A stretch of DNA of 64,000 bases, taken from positions 1 to 64,000 of the forward strand of contig NZ_AKZI01000091.1 of assembly GCF_000293785.1 (NCBI RefSeq). Reading direction: 5' to 3'. The DNA is from Rhodovulum sp. PH10 (GTDB taxonomy: Bacteria > Pseudomonadota > Alphaproteobacteria > Rhizobiales > Xanthobacteraceae). Below, piece by piece: positions 11,005 through 19,378 of this stretch (within the stretch, counting starts at the first letter, position 1; each line of letters opens with the position of its first letter). A program made the translations under genes and the position numbers. Under the pieces are notes generated by a model. It worked only from the letters and a program-made list of their open reading frames with translations, was not told where the DNA came from and searched no databases.

Positions 11005-11259
11005 ATGTTCGACGGGTATTATTTCAAGGGCCGGGGGTTCCTCTGGCACCGGACCAAGGGGCCGATCGTCTGGTGGCCTCTCAACTGGCTCTGGTTCTTC
11101 GTGTTCGAGCAGAAGCGCCTGCGCGAGGACGCGCGCGAGGAGAAGGCGGAGAAGAAGGCCGCCAAGGCCGCCGCCAAGGAAGCCGCTGCCAAGGAGAAGG
11201 CGGGCGTGACGGAGCCCGGCATGCCGGCTTCGACGACCGAGAAGGTCGACGGCGCCTGA
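11005..11259 (+). CDS. Hypothetical small membrane-anchored protein with K/A/E-rich tail
   Basis: An 84-residue protein not recognised as any named family. Residues 1-36 are aromatic and hydrophobic (FLWHRTKGPIVWWPLNWLWF), consistent with a membrane-interfacial or single spanning segment, followed by a highly charged helix of E/K/A (RLREDAREEKAEKKAAKAAA) that could form a coiled coil. GGGAG lies 8-12 bases before ATG 11005. It is a monocistronic plus-strand gene between the ferredoxin and a convergent EamA gene. Confidence 0.6.
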   Translation: MFDGYYFKGRGFLWHRTKGPIVWWPLNWLWFFVFEQKRLREDAREEKAEKKAAKAAAKEAAAKEKAGVTEPGMPASTTEKVDGA

Positions 11260-11293
11260 CGCGTCGTCTGCACGCGACGTCCGATCGCTCGGG

Positions 11294-11725
11294 TCACCGC
11301 AGCGCCACCAGCCCGGCGCCGAGCGCGATCAACGCGACGCCGACCCAGCCGGTGACCGACAAGCGCTCGCCGAGAAACAGCGCACCGAACACCGCCACCA
11401 ACACCACCGACAGCTTGTCGACCGGAGCGACGCGGGCCGCCTCGCCGAGCTTCAGCGCGCGGAAATAGCAGACCCACGAGGCGCCGGTGGCGAGTCCCGA
11501 CAGCACCAGGAACACCCAGGTGCGTGCCGGCACGGTTCCCGGCGGCTGCCATTGCCCGCTCGCCGCCACGAGCAGCGTCACCATCGCCAGGATCACCACG
11601 GTGCGCACGAAGGTGGCGTAGTCCGAGCCGACGCCTGCGACGCCCACCTTGGCGAAAATCGCCGTCAGCGCCGCGAAGGCGGCCGAGAGCAGCGCCCACA
11701 CCTGCCAGCTCGACAGAACCCGCAT
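11294..11725 (-). CDS. EamA/DMT-family half-size transporter
   Basis: A 143-residue protein with four to five hydrophobic helices, corresponding to one EamA domain rather than the usual two. It begins VWALLSAAFAALTAIFAKVGVAGV, a form of the family's first helix, and ends with the EAARVAPVDKLSVVLVAVFGALFLGERLS segment in which the conserved E-x-x-x-x-x-G-x-x-L/I is visible. Half-size EamA proteins act as homodimers in export of small metabolites; substrate unknown. The frame is open another 45 residues upstream, but the ATG at 11725 opens the homology. Confidence 0.82.
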   Translation of the reverse strand: MRVLSSWQVWALLSAAFAALTAIFAKVGVAGVGSDYATFVRTVVILAMVTLLVAASGQWQPPGTVPARTWVFLVLSGLATGASWVCYFRALKLGEAARVAPVDKLSVVLVAVFGALFLGERLSVTGWVGVALIALGAGLVALR

Positions 11726-11872
11726 GCGCGCCTCCGCGGTGGCCGCGGCCGCTCTTCGGCCGCGCTCGGGCCCGTGATAGCGCGTTCGGCGGCGCCGTCC
11801 AGTCGCCGTCCAGTCGCCGTCCATCCGCCATCCAGTCGTCGAACGGCTGCCGGGCGGCACGCCGCAAACGCG

Positions 11873-11899
11873 AAAAAGCCGGCCCGAAGGCCGGCTTTT
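11873..11899 (-). terminator. Rho-independent terminator of rpsD
   Basis: A perfect seven-base GC stem (GCCGGCC at 11878-11884 with GGCCGGC at 11889-11895) with a CGAA tetraloop, flanked by A runs on the left and T runs on the right, so it can act in both directions. It lies 34 bases past the rpsD stop codon on the minus strand. Confidence 0.85.
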
Positions 11900-11932
11900 C
11901 CGAAACTCTTCGTCGATCGCGCGAGGAAAGGC

Positions 11933-12550
11933 TCAGCGCGAATAGTACTCGACCACCAGGTTCGGCTCCATCTGGGCGGCGTAGGGCACGTCGCCGAGGC
12001 CCGGCACGCGGGCGAGCTTCGCGGTCATCTTGCCGTGGTCGACCTCGATGTAGTCGGGCACGTCGCGCTCGGCGAGCTGGCTCGCCTCGATGACGATCGC
12101 GAGCTGCTTCGACTTGTCCTTCACCTCGATCAGGTCGCCGACCTTGCAGCGGAAGCTCGGGATGTTGACCCGGCGACCGTTCACCTTGACGTGGCCGTGA
12201 TTGATGAACTGGCGGGCCGCGAACGGGGTCGCCACGAACTTCGAGCGGTACACCACCGCGTCGAGCCGGCGCTCCAGGAGGCCGATCAGGTTCTCGCCGG
12301 AATCACCCTTCATCCGGATCGCCTCCTCGTAGAGGCCGAAGAACTGCTTCTCGGAGATGTTGCCGTAATAGCCCTTGAGCTTCTGCTTGGCGCGCAGCTG
12401 CACGCCGTAGTCCGACAGCTTGCCCTTGCGGCGCTGGCCGTGCTGGCCGGGGCCGTACTCGCGGCGATTCACGGGGCTCTTCGGGCGGCCCCAGATGTTC
12501 TGGCCCATACGGCGATCGATCTTGTACTTCGCCTCGATGCGCTTGGTCAT
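11933..12550 (-). CDS. rpsD: 30S ribosomal protein S4
   Basis: A complete 205-residue ribosomal protein S4, a primary 16S rRNA binder that nucleates the 30S body. The S4 RNA-binding domain is present ([40 protein letters not shown]). The N-terminus [21 protein letters not shown] is the alphaproteobacterial form without a zinc-binding cysteine cluster. It is transcribed alone and ends at a strong terminator, as usual for alphaproteobacterial rpsD. Confidence 0.98.
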   Translation of the reverse strand: MTKRIEAKYKIDRRMGQNIWGRPKSPVNRREYGPGQHGQRRKGKLSDYGVQLRAKQKLKGYYGNISEKQFFGLYEEAIRMKGDSGENLIGLLERRLDAVVYRSKFVATPFAARQFINHGHVKVNGRRVNIPSFRCKVGDLIEVKDKSKQLAIVIEASQLAERDVPDYIEVDHGKMTAKLARVPGLGDVPYAAQMEPNLVVEYYSR

Positions 12551-12738
12551 CGCGTCCTCGTTGGCGGGGTTGCGCCCGCCTTGTTGGTGGAATGAGGATC
12601 GCGCCCTCCTCTGCCACGGCGAGTGGGCCGGGCCGACAGGCCGTCGCCCTGCGCGGGCGAAGACCTCGGGTCGCGAAACGTTTCGCGGGCCGTGCGGCCC
12701 GCGAGACGCACAGGGTTTTAGGGGAACCGCGGCGATTG

Positions 12739-13602
12739 TCAAACTTTTGCGACCGCCGCGGTCGCCGCGCGGCACAGGCCGAAGGCTTTCAAGGCGTCGG
12801 CGAGGGCCGGGGAGGGCGCCCGTCCCGAGGTGAAGACGAAGGCGTCCCGCGCTCCGCGCTGTCCGGCCGCGGCGGCGAGGCCGCAAGCGGGGCCGCAAGC
12901 GGCGCCGGAGGCGGGGCCGAGCAGCGACACCACCCGCCGGGCGATCGCCGGGGCCGGGTCGATCCAGCCGACCGGCCAGGGGGCGAGCGTGGCGAGCCGG
13001 TCCTTCAGCAGCGGATAATGCGTGCAGGCGAGCGCCACCGTATCGGTGCGTCGCGCGCCGTCGGCGACGAAGCACGGCGCGATCTCCGCCGCGATGTCGG
13101 CGTCCGCCACCGGCCGGCCTTCCAGCGCCGCCTCGGCGAGCGCGGCGAGATGGGCGGAGCCGACCAGCGTCACCGCGCAGTTCTGGCCGAAATCGCGGAT
13201 CAAGGCCTTGGTGTATTCGCGCTTCACCGTCGCCTCGGTGCCGAGCACCGACACGAGTTTTGTCCGCGAGCCGGCGCAGGCGGGCTTGATCGCCGGCACC
13301 GTGCCGACGAACGGCACCGTGTGGGCGGCGCGCAAATGCGGCAGCACCAGGGTGGAGGCGGTGTTGCAGGCGATGACGACCAGGTCCGGGCGGTGGGTGG
13401 CGATCAGCTCGCCCATCAGCGGCACCAGCCGGCCGATCAGCGTCGCCTCGGAGTGGCGGCCATAGGGGAAGAAGGCGTCGTCGGCGACATAGACGTAGCG
13501 GGCGTCCGGCCGTGCCGCGACCACCTCGCGCAGCACCGTCAGTCCCCCCAGTCCCGAATCGAACACCAGGATGGTGGTTTCGCCCGTGTGGCCGCCGTGC
13601 AT
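12739..13602 (-). CDS. murI: Glutamate racemase
   Basis: A 287-residue glutamate racemase, which makes D-glutamate for peptidoglycan. The two catalytic cysteines are visible in [10 protein letters not shown] (Cys79) and [10 protein letters not shown], and the substrate-binding [11 protein letters not shown] and DDAFFPYG segments are intact. ATG 13602 gives the normal short leader before [10 protein letters not shown]. The C-terminal part contains an alanine/cysteine/glycine-rich insertion (around [18 protein letters not shown]) that is not typical of the family. Confidence 0.94.
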   Translation of the reverse strand: MHGGHTGETTILVFDSGLGGLTVLREVVAARPDARYVYVADDAFFPYGRHSEATLIGRLVPLMGELIATHRPDLVVIACNTASTLVLPHLRAAHTVPFVGTVPAIKPACAGSRTKLVSVLGTEATVKREYTKALIRDFGQNCAVTLVGSAHLAALAEAALEGRPVADADIAAEIAPCFVADGARRTDTVALACTHYPLLKDRLATLAPWPVGWIDPAPAIARRVVSLLGPASGAACGPACGLAAAAGQRGARDAFVFTSGRAPSPALADALKAFGLCRAATAAVAKV

Positions 13603-13664
13603 CGTCTCGTCCGGCGCTCCTGCCGCCGTTCCGTCGTCTTTTTGGCCCGAGTCTGCGCTGGCGT

Positions 13665-13964
13665 CTACTCGAAGGCTCGCTCCATGCTGCGCCCCGCATA
13701 GAGGAGGCGCAACACGATCACGTCTTCGCCTCTCACCGTGAAGGCGATCGCCACCCGCCGCTCGAAGCCGATCACCCGCAGTCCCGGCCGGATGTCGTCG
13801 CGCATCGTCCCACGCTGCGGGAAAGGCAGGAGGTCGAGGCAGCGTCGCTCGATCCGCCGAATGTAAGCGAGGGCGCGGTCGTGGCCGGCACTGTCGACGA
13901 TCCAGTCGAAAATCGCGTCGAGGTCGGCCTGGGCCGCCTCGGAGAACAAGACCCTTCCGGTCAT
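13665..13964 (-). CDS. parE: RelE/ParE-family toxin
   Basis: A 99-residue RelE/ParE superfamily toxin. The pattern [19 protein letters not shown], then [41 protein letters not shown] and [11 protein letters not shown] is the ParE fold core. Plasmid-type ParE proteins inhibit gyrase; chromosomal ones vary. Its start codon overlaps the stop of the upstream antitoxin gene by four bases, the standard antitoxin-toxin order. No mobile element is seen around the pair. Confidence 0.88.
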   Translation of the reverse strand: MTGRVLFSEAAQADLDAIFDWIVDSAGHDRALAYIRRIERRCLDLLPFPQRGTMRDDIRPGLRVIGFERRVAIAFTVRGEDVIVLRLLYAGRSMERAFE

Positions 13965-14245
13965 CCTCGGTCGGCCGTCGTGCGCCGACGGTGGGCTCGT
14001 GCCTCGAGCCCGCCGAAGACGTCGGACGAAGGTACCAGTGGTTCCTCGCCGCTGGCGACGCGATCGTACGTCGCCGCGACGTCGTTCCGGAGCCAGGCAT
14101 CGAGAGCGGTGTCGCGATCCGCGAGCGCCTGCAGACCGTCACGCACCACCGCGCTCGCGTCGGCATAGGCGCCCGAGCCGACCCGCTCCTCGACCAGCCG
14201 CATCAAATCCTCCGACAGGGTCACGGTGAGGCTTCGTTCGGCCAT
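13961..14245 (-). CDS. parD: ParD-like antitoxin
   Basis: A 94-residue ribbon-helix-helix antitoxin. The N-terminus MAERSLTVTLSEDLMRLVEERVGSGAYADASAVVRDGLQAL is the CopG/ParD DNA-binding fold, and the C-terminus is the flexible toxin-wrapping part. The ATG at 14245 begins the homology and follows GGAGAA. It overlaps the toxin gene by an ATGA. The pair should be autoregulated through an operator just upstream. Confidence 0.88.
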   Translation of the reverse strand: MAERSLTVTLSEDLMRLVEERVGSGAYADASAVVRDGLQALADRDTALDAWLRNDVAATYDRVASGEEPLVPSSDVFGGLEARAHRRRTTADRG

Positions 14246-14303
14246 CGCGATTCTCCTTCGGTTGCGGCGGCGAGGTCGGAGGACCGCGCGCGAGGTCGGT
14301 CGA

Positions 14304-15614
14304 TCACACCCGCCCAAAGACCCGCCGGAAGATGGTGTCGACGTTCTTGAAATGATAGCCGAGGTCGAACAGGGCCTCGATCTCCTTGTCGGACAAAGCC
14401 TTTTTGACGTCCGGATCGGCTTTCAGCAACCCCATGAAGTCGGTCGCCTCGCCGCGCCACACCTTCATCGCATTGCGCTGGACGAAAGCGTAGGAATCCT
14501 CGCGGCTCACGCCGTGTTGTGTGAGTGCCAGGAGAACCCGCTGGGAGTGCACGAGGCCGCCCAGCCGGTCGAGATTCTTCTTCATGTTCTCCGGGTAAAC
14601 GATGAGCTTGTCGACGATTCCGGTCAGCCGGGCGAGCGCGAAGTCGAGCGTCACCGTGGCGTCCGGCCCGATCATCCGCTCGGCCGAGGAGTGGGAGATG
14701 TCCCGCTCGTGCCACAGCGCGACGTTCTCCATCGCCGGCGTCACGTAAGCGCGCACCATGCGGGCAAGGCCGGTCAGATTTTCCGACAGCACCGGATTGC
14801 GCTTGTGCGGCATCGCCGACGAGCCCTTCTGCCCCTCCGAGAAGAACTCCTCCGCCTCCAAGACCTCGGTGCGCTGCAGGTGGCGGATCTCGATCGCCAG
14901 TCGCTCGACCGAGGAGGCGACGACGCCGAGCGTCGCGAAGAACATGGCGTGGCGGTCGCGTGGGATCACCTGGGTCGACACCGGCTCGACCGTGAGCCCC
15001 ATCGCCTCGGCGACGTGCTCCTCCACCCGCGGGTCGATCTGGGCAAATGTGCCGACGGCGCCCGAGATGGCGCAGGTCGCCACCTCTTTCCGTGCAGCGA
15101 CCATCCGCTCCCGCGCCCGCGAGAACTCCGCATAGGCGCCGGCGAGCTTGAGCCCGAACGTGGTCGGCTCGGCATGGATGCCGTGCGAGCGGCCGATCGT
15201 GGGGGTGAGCTTGTGCTCGAAGGCGCGCCGCTCGATCGCGGCGAGCAGGCCGTCGAGATCGGCGATCAGCAGGTCGGCGGCGCGGGCGAGCTGCACGCCG
15301 AGGCAGGTGTCGAGCACGTCCGAGGACGTCATGCCCTGGTGCACGAAACGCGCCTCCGGCCCGACGATCTCCGCGAGGTGGGTGAGGAAGGCGATCACAT
15401 CGTGCTTGGTGGTGCGCTCGATCGCGTCGATCCGGGCGACGTCGAAGGTCACGCCTTTGGCCTTCTCCCAGATGGTGCGGGCGGCGTCCGCCGGGATGAT
15501 GCCGAGGTCCGCCATGGCGTCGGCCGCGTGCGCCTCGATCTCGAACCAGATGCGGAAACGGGTCTGCGGCTCCCAGATGGAGGCCATTTCGGGGCGAGTG
15601 TAACGCGGGATCAT
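14304..15614 (-). CDS. purB: Adenylosuccinate lyase
   Basis: A 436-residue adenylosuccinate lyase of the fumarase/aspartase superfamily, acting twice in purine synthesis (SAICAR to AICAR, and adenylosuccinate to AMP). The superfamily signature SSAMPHKRNP is at residues 265-274, the catalytic histidine region is GRSHGIHAEP (His144), and FVHQGMTSSDVLDT is intact. The start MIPRYTRPEM is the family N-terminus. The gene stands alone on the minus strand. Confidence 0.97.
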   Translation of the reverse strand: MIPRYTRPEMASIWEPQTRFRIWFEIEAHAADAMADLGIIPADAARTIWEKAKGVTFDVARIDAIERTTKHDVIAFLTHLAEIVGPEARFVHQGMTSSDVLDTCLGVQLARAADLLIADLDGLLAAIERRAFEHKLTPTIGRSHGIHAEPTTFGLKLAGAYAEFSRARERMVAARKEVATCAISGAVGTFAQIDPRVEEHVAEAMGLTVEPVSTQVIPRDRHAMFFATLGVVASSVERLAIEIRHLQRTEVLEAEEFFSEGQKGSSAMPHKRNPVLSENLTGLARMVRAYVTPAMENVALWHERDISHSSAERMIGPDATVTLDFALARLTGIVDKLIVYPENMKKNLDRLGGLVHSQRVLLALTQHGVSREDSYAFVQRNAMKVWRGEATDFMGLLKADPDVKKALSDKEIEALFDLGYHFKNVDTIFRRVFGRV

Positions 15615-15816
15615 GGTCGGCTCACGGTTTCGGGATTTTTGCGGGCTCTAGCAGATCGCGCCCGGCGAAGCCATGCGGGAGACGGCCGGGAGACGCGGCG
15701 GCGGGTGTGGAGCGGCGGGACCGGCAAAAACCCTCGCGTGCTCCACTGTGCCCGCCAGGCCCGCGGTGGGCGCCGGCCCGTACTCCCCGGGGATCATGTT
15801 CGTAGCGCCCGGATGT

Positions 15817-15864
15817 TACGTATTGGCGAGCGTTGACAGCCATGCGCGTCAATGTAGCATGACA
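15817..15864 (+). promoter_or_regulatory. Promoter and operator of pucBA copy 1
   Basis: The element reads TACGTATTG (15817-15825), seven bases, TTGACA (-35, 15833-15838), 16 bases, TAGCAT (-10, 15855-15860). A degenerate PpsR/CrtJ-type site CGT-N12-ACA (15847-15864) overlaps the -10. A perfect TTGAC-N10-GTCAA inverted repeat (15833-15852) is also present. The same boxes at the same spacing occur before the other two pucBA pairs. The predicted leader to pucB is about 310 bases. Confidence 0.72.
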
Positions 15865-16181
15865 TTGTCACTGTCGTAGACAGCACACCGAAACGTCGTC
15901 GATGGTCACCGCGTCGGCAGAAGCGAATTACATCGTCTCGTCTGCAAGGCAAATCTTTCTTTTCAGTGCCTTTACGTCGGGGCGGCTGCCGAAGCCGTGG
16001 GAATTCTGTCGATCTGCGGGTCGAGGTCGATGCCGAGGGCAGTGCCCGCTCGCGTAGATTTCACGCGGAGCGAAGCGATCGATACGCCCGGCGGGGGCCG
16101 GGCGAAGCGGTCGTGGCGGTTCGTCACGACGACAACGGCCGCCGGCCTGGTGCCGCGCGGTCACTGATGGAGGGTCATGAT

Positions 16182-16328
16182 ATGGCTGAAGCGACCCGGA
16201 GCTTGTCCGGATTGACCGAAGAGGAAGCTGTCGAGTTCCACTCGCAGTTCAAGACGACCTTCTCGGCGTTCATCGTCATCGCCGTCCTCGCCCACGTCCT
16301 GGTGTGGGCCTGGAAGCCCTGGTTCTGA
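16182..16328 (+). CDS. pucB: Light-harvesting LH2 beta subunit, copy 1
   Basis: A 48-residue antenna beta polypeptide. The core [21 protein letters not shown] followed by [12 protein letters not shown] closely matches the Phaeospirillum molischianum LH2 beta chain as I recall it ([10 protein letters not shown]...HVLVWVWKPWF). The histidine of LAHVLVW ligates the B850 bacteriochlorophyll and the more N-terminal FH histidine is also conserved. One membrane helix spans about residues 23-43. GGAGG lies nine bases before ATG 16182; an in-frame ATG five codons earlier overlaps that site and is rejected. pucA follows after 17 bases. LH1 identity is less likely because the partner alpha chain is LH2-like. 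Confidence 0.93.
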   Translation: MAEATRSLSGLTEEEAVEFHSQFKTTFSAFIVIAVLAHVLVWAWKPWF

Positions 16329-16345
16329 GCGAAGGGGGATCGACC

Positions 16346-16525
16346 ATGAGCAATCCGCAAGACGACTACAAGATCTGGCTGGTCATCAACCCGTCGAACT
16401 GGCTGCCGGTGATCTGGATCACCGTTCTCCTGGTGGCGATGGCGGTTCACGCCTTCGTTCTCAACGACGCGCGCTACAATTTCCTCGCCGCCAAGTCGGC
16501 GGCCGTGACGTCGCAGACGAAGTGA
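16346..16525 (+). CDS. pucA: Light-harvesting LH2 alpha subunit, copy 1
   Basis: A 59-residue alpha polypeptide beginning [20 protein letters not shown], of the P. molischianum LH2 type. Counting without Met, Asp6 (B800 ligand in that structure) and His34 (B850 ligand, AVHAFVL) are present. Residues 43-45 are Tyr-Asn-Phe, where the molischianum chain has Phe-Asn-Trp; copies 2 and 3 here have Tyr-Asn-His. Because residue 45 hydrogen-bonds the B850 acetyl group in that structure, a phenylalanine would be expected to shift absorption to the blue (inference). A GGGGG sequence precedes the ATG. A 12-bp hairpin follows the stop codon. Confidence 0.93.
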   Translation: MSNPQDDYKIWLVINPSNWLPVIWITVLLVAMAVHAFVLNDARYNFLAAKSAAVTSQTK

Positions 16526-16536
16526 CGTGTCGCAAT

Positions 16537-16566
16537 CCGGGATCGGCCGTGTGCGGCCGGTCCCGG
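16537..16566 (+). terminator. Stem-loop downstream of pucA copy 1
   Basis: Twelve-base arms (16537-16548 and 16555-16566, one G-T wobble) with a six-base loop lie 11 bases after the pucA stop. No U-run follows, so it may stabilise the puc transcript 3' end rather than terminate. Confidence 0.5.
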
Positions 16567-16941
16567 AGTGTCCAACCCTCTCGAGGTTGCCGCCCGTCGA
16601 GGGCCACACGTCCGGCCGGTCCATCCGCCGGCTCGCTCGCGAAAGAACGAGAGCTCGCGAGAGAACGAGAGAAGGCGTGTGCCTCGCACGGCGGCGGTTC
16701 GCTGCCGGCGGACCGATCGCAGGCGGCGTCGGGGAAAAAACCGGCGGCCGCGGTGATCGGTCCTTCGGCCGCGTGCGGCGGGTCGGGCTCGGCGCATCAT
16801 GCTCGCGCCGGCGCGGGTGGTCGGTTGCTCGGCCGGTCGCGCGAACGTGAAGGTCGGCCGTCCGACGATCCTGGTCCACCGGTTCCGACGGGAGTACGAT
16901 GATACTTCGACCGACCGGACCCCCGACCGGACCGATGTGCC
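16567..16941. other. Intergenic region before the first PAS-LuxR gene
   Basis: About 375 bases without a supported gene. It contains a purine-rich patch of degenerate GAGA/GCGAGA repeats around 16638-16672 and poly-G/C shadow ORFs. No promoter resembling the puc promoters is present, so the regulator at 16942 either reads through from pucBA copy 1 or uses an unrecognised promoter. Confidence 0.45.
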
Positions 16942-17760
16942 ATGCGCCCTGCCGTGGAAGCTTCGGAAATCTGTCGAACCCTGCCGCTGAATGCCGCGAT
17001 TGTCGACCCGGACGGGACGATCCGCGAGGTCAACAAGCCGTGGCGCGATTTCGGTGCGGCGAATGGCCTGCTCACGCGCGATGCCGGGGTCGGCACGAAT
17101 TATTTCGACGTCTGCCCGTCCGAGATGGTGCACGAGCTGCGCGAGGTGATCGCCCGCCGGCGCGACGTGTTCACCTGCATCTATCCCTGCCACTCGTGCG
17201 AGGACGTGCGGTGGATGGCGATGATCGCGCTTCCGCTCGCGGCCGAGCCGCCGACCGGCCTCACGCTGCTGCATCTCGATTTCACCGCCATGCTGCCGAA
17301 GCCGATCGCGCGCGGCCCGCTGCGCGAGGGGCGGATGGTCGACGCGGCGCTCGCCGACGTGTTCCGGCCGGTGGTCGCGCTGATCGAGCAGACCATGGCG
17401 CGCGCCGTCGCCGAGGCGCGGGTGGTCGATCCGGCGGCACCCCAGCGGGCGTTCGAGAAGGCGATGATCGCCGACCGGCTGGCCAAGCGTCAGCGCGAGG
17501 TTCTGGCGCTGCTCGGGCAGGGCCAGAGCAACCAGGAGATCGCCGGCCGGCTCGGCATCTCGATGAATACCGCCAAGCTGCACGTCGCGGCGATCCTGCG
17601 CCGCCTCGGCCTCGACAACCGGATGCAGGCGGTGGCGCTCGGCGCCCGGATGTACGGGGTGGTCGACGTGTTGCGGCCGGCGCTGGCGACGGGCGGCGAC
17701 CACATCGGCGACCCCATCGGCGAGAGTAGTCGGCCGAGGGTACGTATTGACCGACATTGA
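16942..17760 (+). CDS. PAS domain LuxR-family transcriptional regulator (antenna island, copy 1)
   Basis: A 272-residue regulator: a PAS-like sensor at about residues 10-117 (LNAAIVDPDGTIREVNKPW, then the YPCHSCEDVRW motif at 81-91 and LLHLDFT), a helical linker, and a LuxR/FixJ-type helix-turn-helix at about 178-236 (AKRQREVLALLGQGQSNQEIAGRLGISMNTAKLHV). No receiver domain is present. The cysteines in YPCHSC could in principle sense redox, but the motif is also a general feature of this PAS subgroup. The gene sits between pucBA copies 1 and 2 and its stop codon overlaps the -35 of pucBA copy 2, so it is a likely local antenna regulator (inference). A paralogue lies at 19379. Confidence 0.85.
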   Translation: MRPAVEASEICRTLPLNAAIVDPDGTIREVNKPWRDFGAANGLLTRDAGVGTNYFDVCPSEMVHELREVIARRRDVFTCIYPCHSCEDVRWMAMIALPLAAEPPTGLTLLHLDFTAMLPKPIARGPLREGRMVDAALADVFRPVVALIEQTMARAVAEARVVDPAAPQRAFEKAMIADRLAKRQREVLALLGQGQSNQEIAGRLGISMNTAKLHVAAILRRLGLDNRMQAVALGARMYGVVDVLRPALATGGDHIGDPIGESSRPRVRIDRH

Positions 17761-17788
17761 CATCAGGAAGTGTAAATGTAGCTTTACA
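17741..17788 (+). promoter_or_regulatory. Promoter and PpsR-type operator of pucBA copy 2
   Basis: TACGTATTG (17741-17749), seven bases, TTGACA (17757-17762), 16 bases, TAGCTT (17779-17784). A perfect TGT-N12-ACA site (17771-17788, arms TGTAAA/TTTACA) lies across the -10, the consensus and position of PpsR/CrtJ repressor sites in purple bacteria. The -35 overlaps the stop codon of the PAS-LuxR gene. The predicted leader is about 300 bases. Confidence 0.78.
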
Positions 17789-18007
17789 GCCCAATGAATT
17801 GAACGTTCGTCGGTGGTATTCTTCTCGTCTCACTCGGGGCCGGATTTTGCGAGGCCCGGATCGACACGACATGCAGAACGAGGGCGGCCGCACCGGGGTG
17901 CGGCCTCGTCTCCGGCATGTCGGGCCGAGGCTCGCGAGCGGACCGCGTGGGACAAGTCGAGACGCCGACGGGACGCACGCTATTCCCGGGTGACCGGGTC
18001 GACCGAA

Positions 18008-18086
18008 TGTCGTGACTTGTCGTCACGACAGAACCCGCCGAGCGGGACGTTTTGCAGCAACTTCCCGCGGCAACCTCATTGGAGGG
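18008..18086 (+). promoter_or_regulatory. Structured leader of pucB copy 2, with hairpin over the ribosome-binding site
   Basis: Three potential stem-loops precede pucB: a 9-bp stem TGTCGTGAC/GTCACGACA (18008-18016 and 18022-18030), a 5-bp stem CCCGC/GCGGG (18034-18046), and CCTC-ATTG-GAGG (18074-18085) in which the GGAGG Shine-Dalgarno is the 3' arm. The same three occur before pucB copy 3 with a wobble and loop changes, which supports RNA structure. Confidence 0.5.
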
Positions 18087-18092
18087 AATTTT

Positions 18093-18239
18093 ATGGCGAA
18101 TCCCGAGAGGAGCCTCTCCGGTCTGACGGACGAAGAGGCACGCGAGTTCCACAGCCAGTTCACCACGACGTTCATGGCATTCATGGTGCTGTGCGTCCTC
18201 GCCCACGTTCTCGTGTGGGCCTGGCGGCCCTGGTACTGA
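18093..18239 (+). CDS. pucB: Light-harvesting LH2 beta subunit, copy 2
   Basis: A 48-residue beta chain ([19 protein letters not shown], then [13 protein letters not shown]). It differs from copy 1 mainly in the helix ([15 protein letters not shown]) and carries a cysteine two residues before VLAH, shared with copy 3. Both conserved histidines are present. GGAGGG ends seven bases before ATG 18093. pucA starts 17 bases after the stop. It pairs with the alpha chain downstream to form an LH2 ring subunit in the intracytoplasmic membrane. Confidence 0.93.
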   Translation: MANPERSLSGLTDEEAREFHSQFTTTFMAFMVLCVLAHVLVWAWRPWY

Positions 18240-18256
18240 GCGAGGAGGAACAAGTC

Positions 18257-18436
18257 ATGGCCAATCCGCAGGACGACTACAAGATCTGGCTGGTTCTCAA
18301 CCCGTCGACTTGGCTCCCCGTGATCTGGATCGCCGCGCTGGTCGTCGCGATCCTCATCCACGCGCTGGTTCTCACCCACCCGCGCTACAACCACATGTCG
18401 ATCGCCCAGGCGAAGTACTCGACCCCGGCGAAGTGA
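18257..18436 (+). CDS. pucA: Light-harvesting LH2 alpha subunit, copy 2
   Basis: A 59-residue alpha chain beginning [20 protein letters not shown]. Asp6 and His34 are conserved by the molischianum numbering. The region after the helix reads [17 protein letters not shown], so position 45 is histidine, against Phe in copy 1. Copy 3 is nearly identical (differences only near the C-terminus), indicating a recent duplication of copies 2 and 3. A strong ribosome-binding site (GAGGAGG) precedes it. GC-rich hairpins (GCGGCC/GGCCGC at 18446-18467) follow. Confidence 0.93.
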   Translation: MANPQDDYKIWLVLNPSTWLPVIWIAALVVAILIHALVLTHPRYNHMSIAQAKYSTPAK

Positions 18437-18666
18437 CACGGCGCAGCGGCCGCCGCTCGGTGGCCGCGCCCGGCGCCCCGGCGCCGAGCCCTCGACTCGA
18501 GCACCGATCGCCGTGCGACCCGCGTGGTCGCTGGCCGAACGGATGCCCGTCGAGGGTTTGCGCCGGGGTCGGTGGCTTGTCGAACAGCCGCTCCTACGGG
18601 GTTCGACCCGCAGGGGCGGCTTTTTCGTTTTGGCGCAGGGGTGATACCAACGGCGACAGAGTCCGA

Positions 18667-18770
18667 CCTCGTCCTGAGGAGCACTCCGCAGGAGTGCATC
18701 TCGAAGGGCGAGGCCACGGTGCGGGCCTCATCCTTCGAGATGGCCGCTTCGCGGCCCCTCAGGATGAGGT
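18667..18770. repeat. Palindromic intergenic repeat, family A (inverted pair)
   Basis: Two related palindromic units facing each other: the first runs CCTCGTCCTGAGGAGC to CTCGAAGGGCGAGG, the second CCTCATCCTTCGAG to CCTCAGGATGAGG. The same family occurs at 30611, 44175, 44853, 48258 and 52406 in this window. It resembles the REP-type repeats of Bradyrhizobium-like genomes. Confidence 0.75.
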
Positions 18771-19296
18771 CATAGTTTTCCGCCGCTGGTATGAGTTCGT
18801 GAGCGCGGCCGGCTCGAGCGTGGCCGGTGCCGGGGCCGGCGGGCGGAGTCGATAGGCGCGCCCGCGCGAGAGGGCCGGCCATCGCGCGGCACCGGGGTAC
18901 GCATCGCCAGGCGACGCGGTCGTCTCGGCAAGGCCGGCGGGCGAGGCTGCCACGTGCTTTGCCGCTGCGAGCGAGGGGGCTCGTGGCCGGCGGCGCGGCT
19001 GGCGGCGCTTCTTGCGGTCATTCTGGCGGCGCTTCTTGCGGTCATCGCCGGGCCGGGCCGGCTCGGTGCCGGCGGGCGGGGCAGGGGAGCCGAACTCGAT
19101 TCGGCACGCCGTGCCTCGTCGTGTCCCGCTCGCCGTCCTCCGCCGCTCCGCGCACGCGCTGTTCGTCACTCCGCCCTCGCGATTCCCGATTCCCCATTCG
19201 CCATTCCCCACTCGCCACTCGCTTCTCTCTCCTCCCGAACCCACCCGACGGCAGGGATTTTCCGGCAAAACCCATCCCCGGGTATGCCAACGCGGG

Positions 19297-19324
19297 TTGA
19301 CAAGCGGCGGCGTCAATCTAACCT
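19297..19324 (+). promoter_or_regulatory. Promoter of the second PAS-LuxR gene
   Basis: TTGACA (19297-19302), 16 bases, TAACCT (19319-19324), with the TTGAC-N10-GTCAA inverted repeat (19297-19316) that pucBA promoter 1 also has. The TACGTATTG box and a good TGT-N12-ACA site are missing. It lies 55 bases upstream of the regulator's ATG. Confidence 0.55.
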
Positions 19325-19378
19325 TACGATCATGCCTCGCGAGGCGGCGAGGCCGCCGAGGACGCGTCCGGGACCACC

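Larger units (their letters stand above)
18437..19378. other. Long intergenic region with a palindromic repeat and the second regulator's promoter
   Basis: No supported gene in about 940 bases. It contains post-pucA hairpins (18446-18484), an inverted pair of family-A palindromic repeats (18667-18770), short GCGGTCATTCTGGCGGCGCTTCTT-like duplications near 18995-19045, direct CGATTCCC/CCATTC repeats near 19180-19220, and a promoter at 19297-19324. Confidence 0.55.

Noticed and set aside
13961-14245. Addiction module as a sign of a mobile element
   Set aside because: No integrase, transposase, direct repeats or tRNA border lie around the parDE pair.
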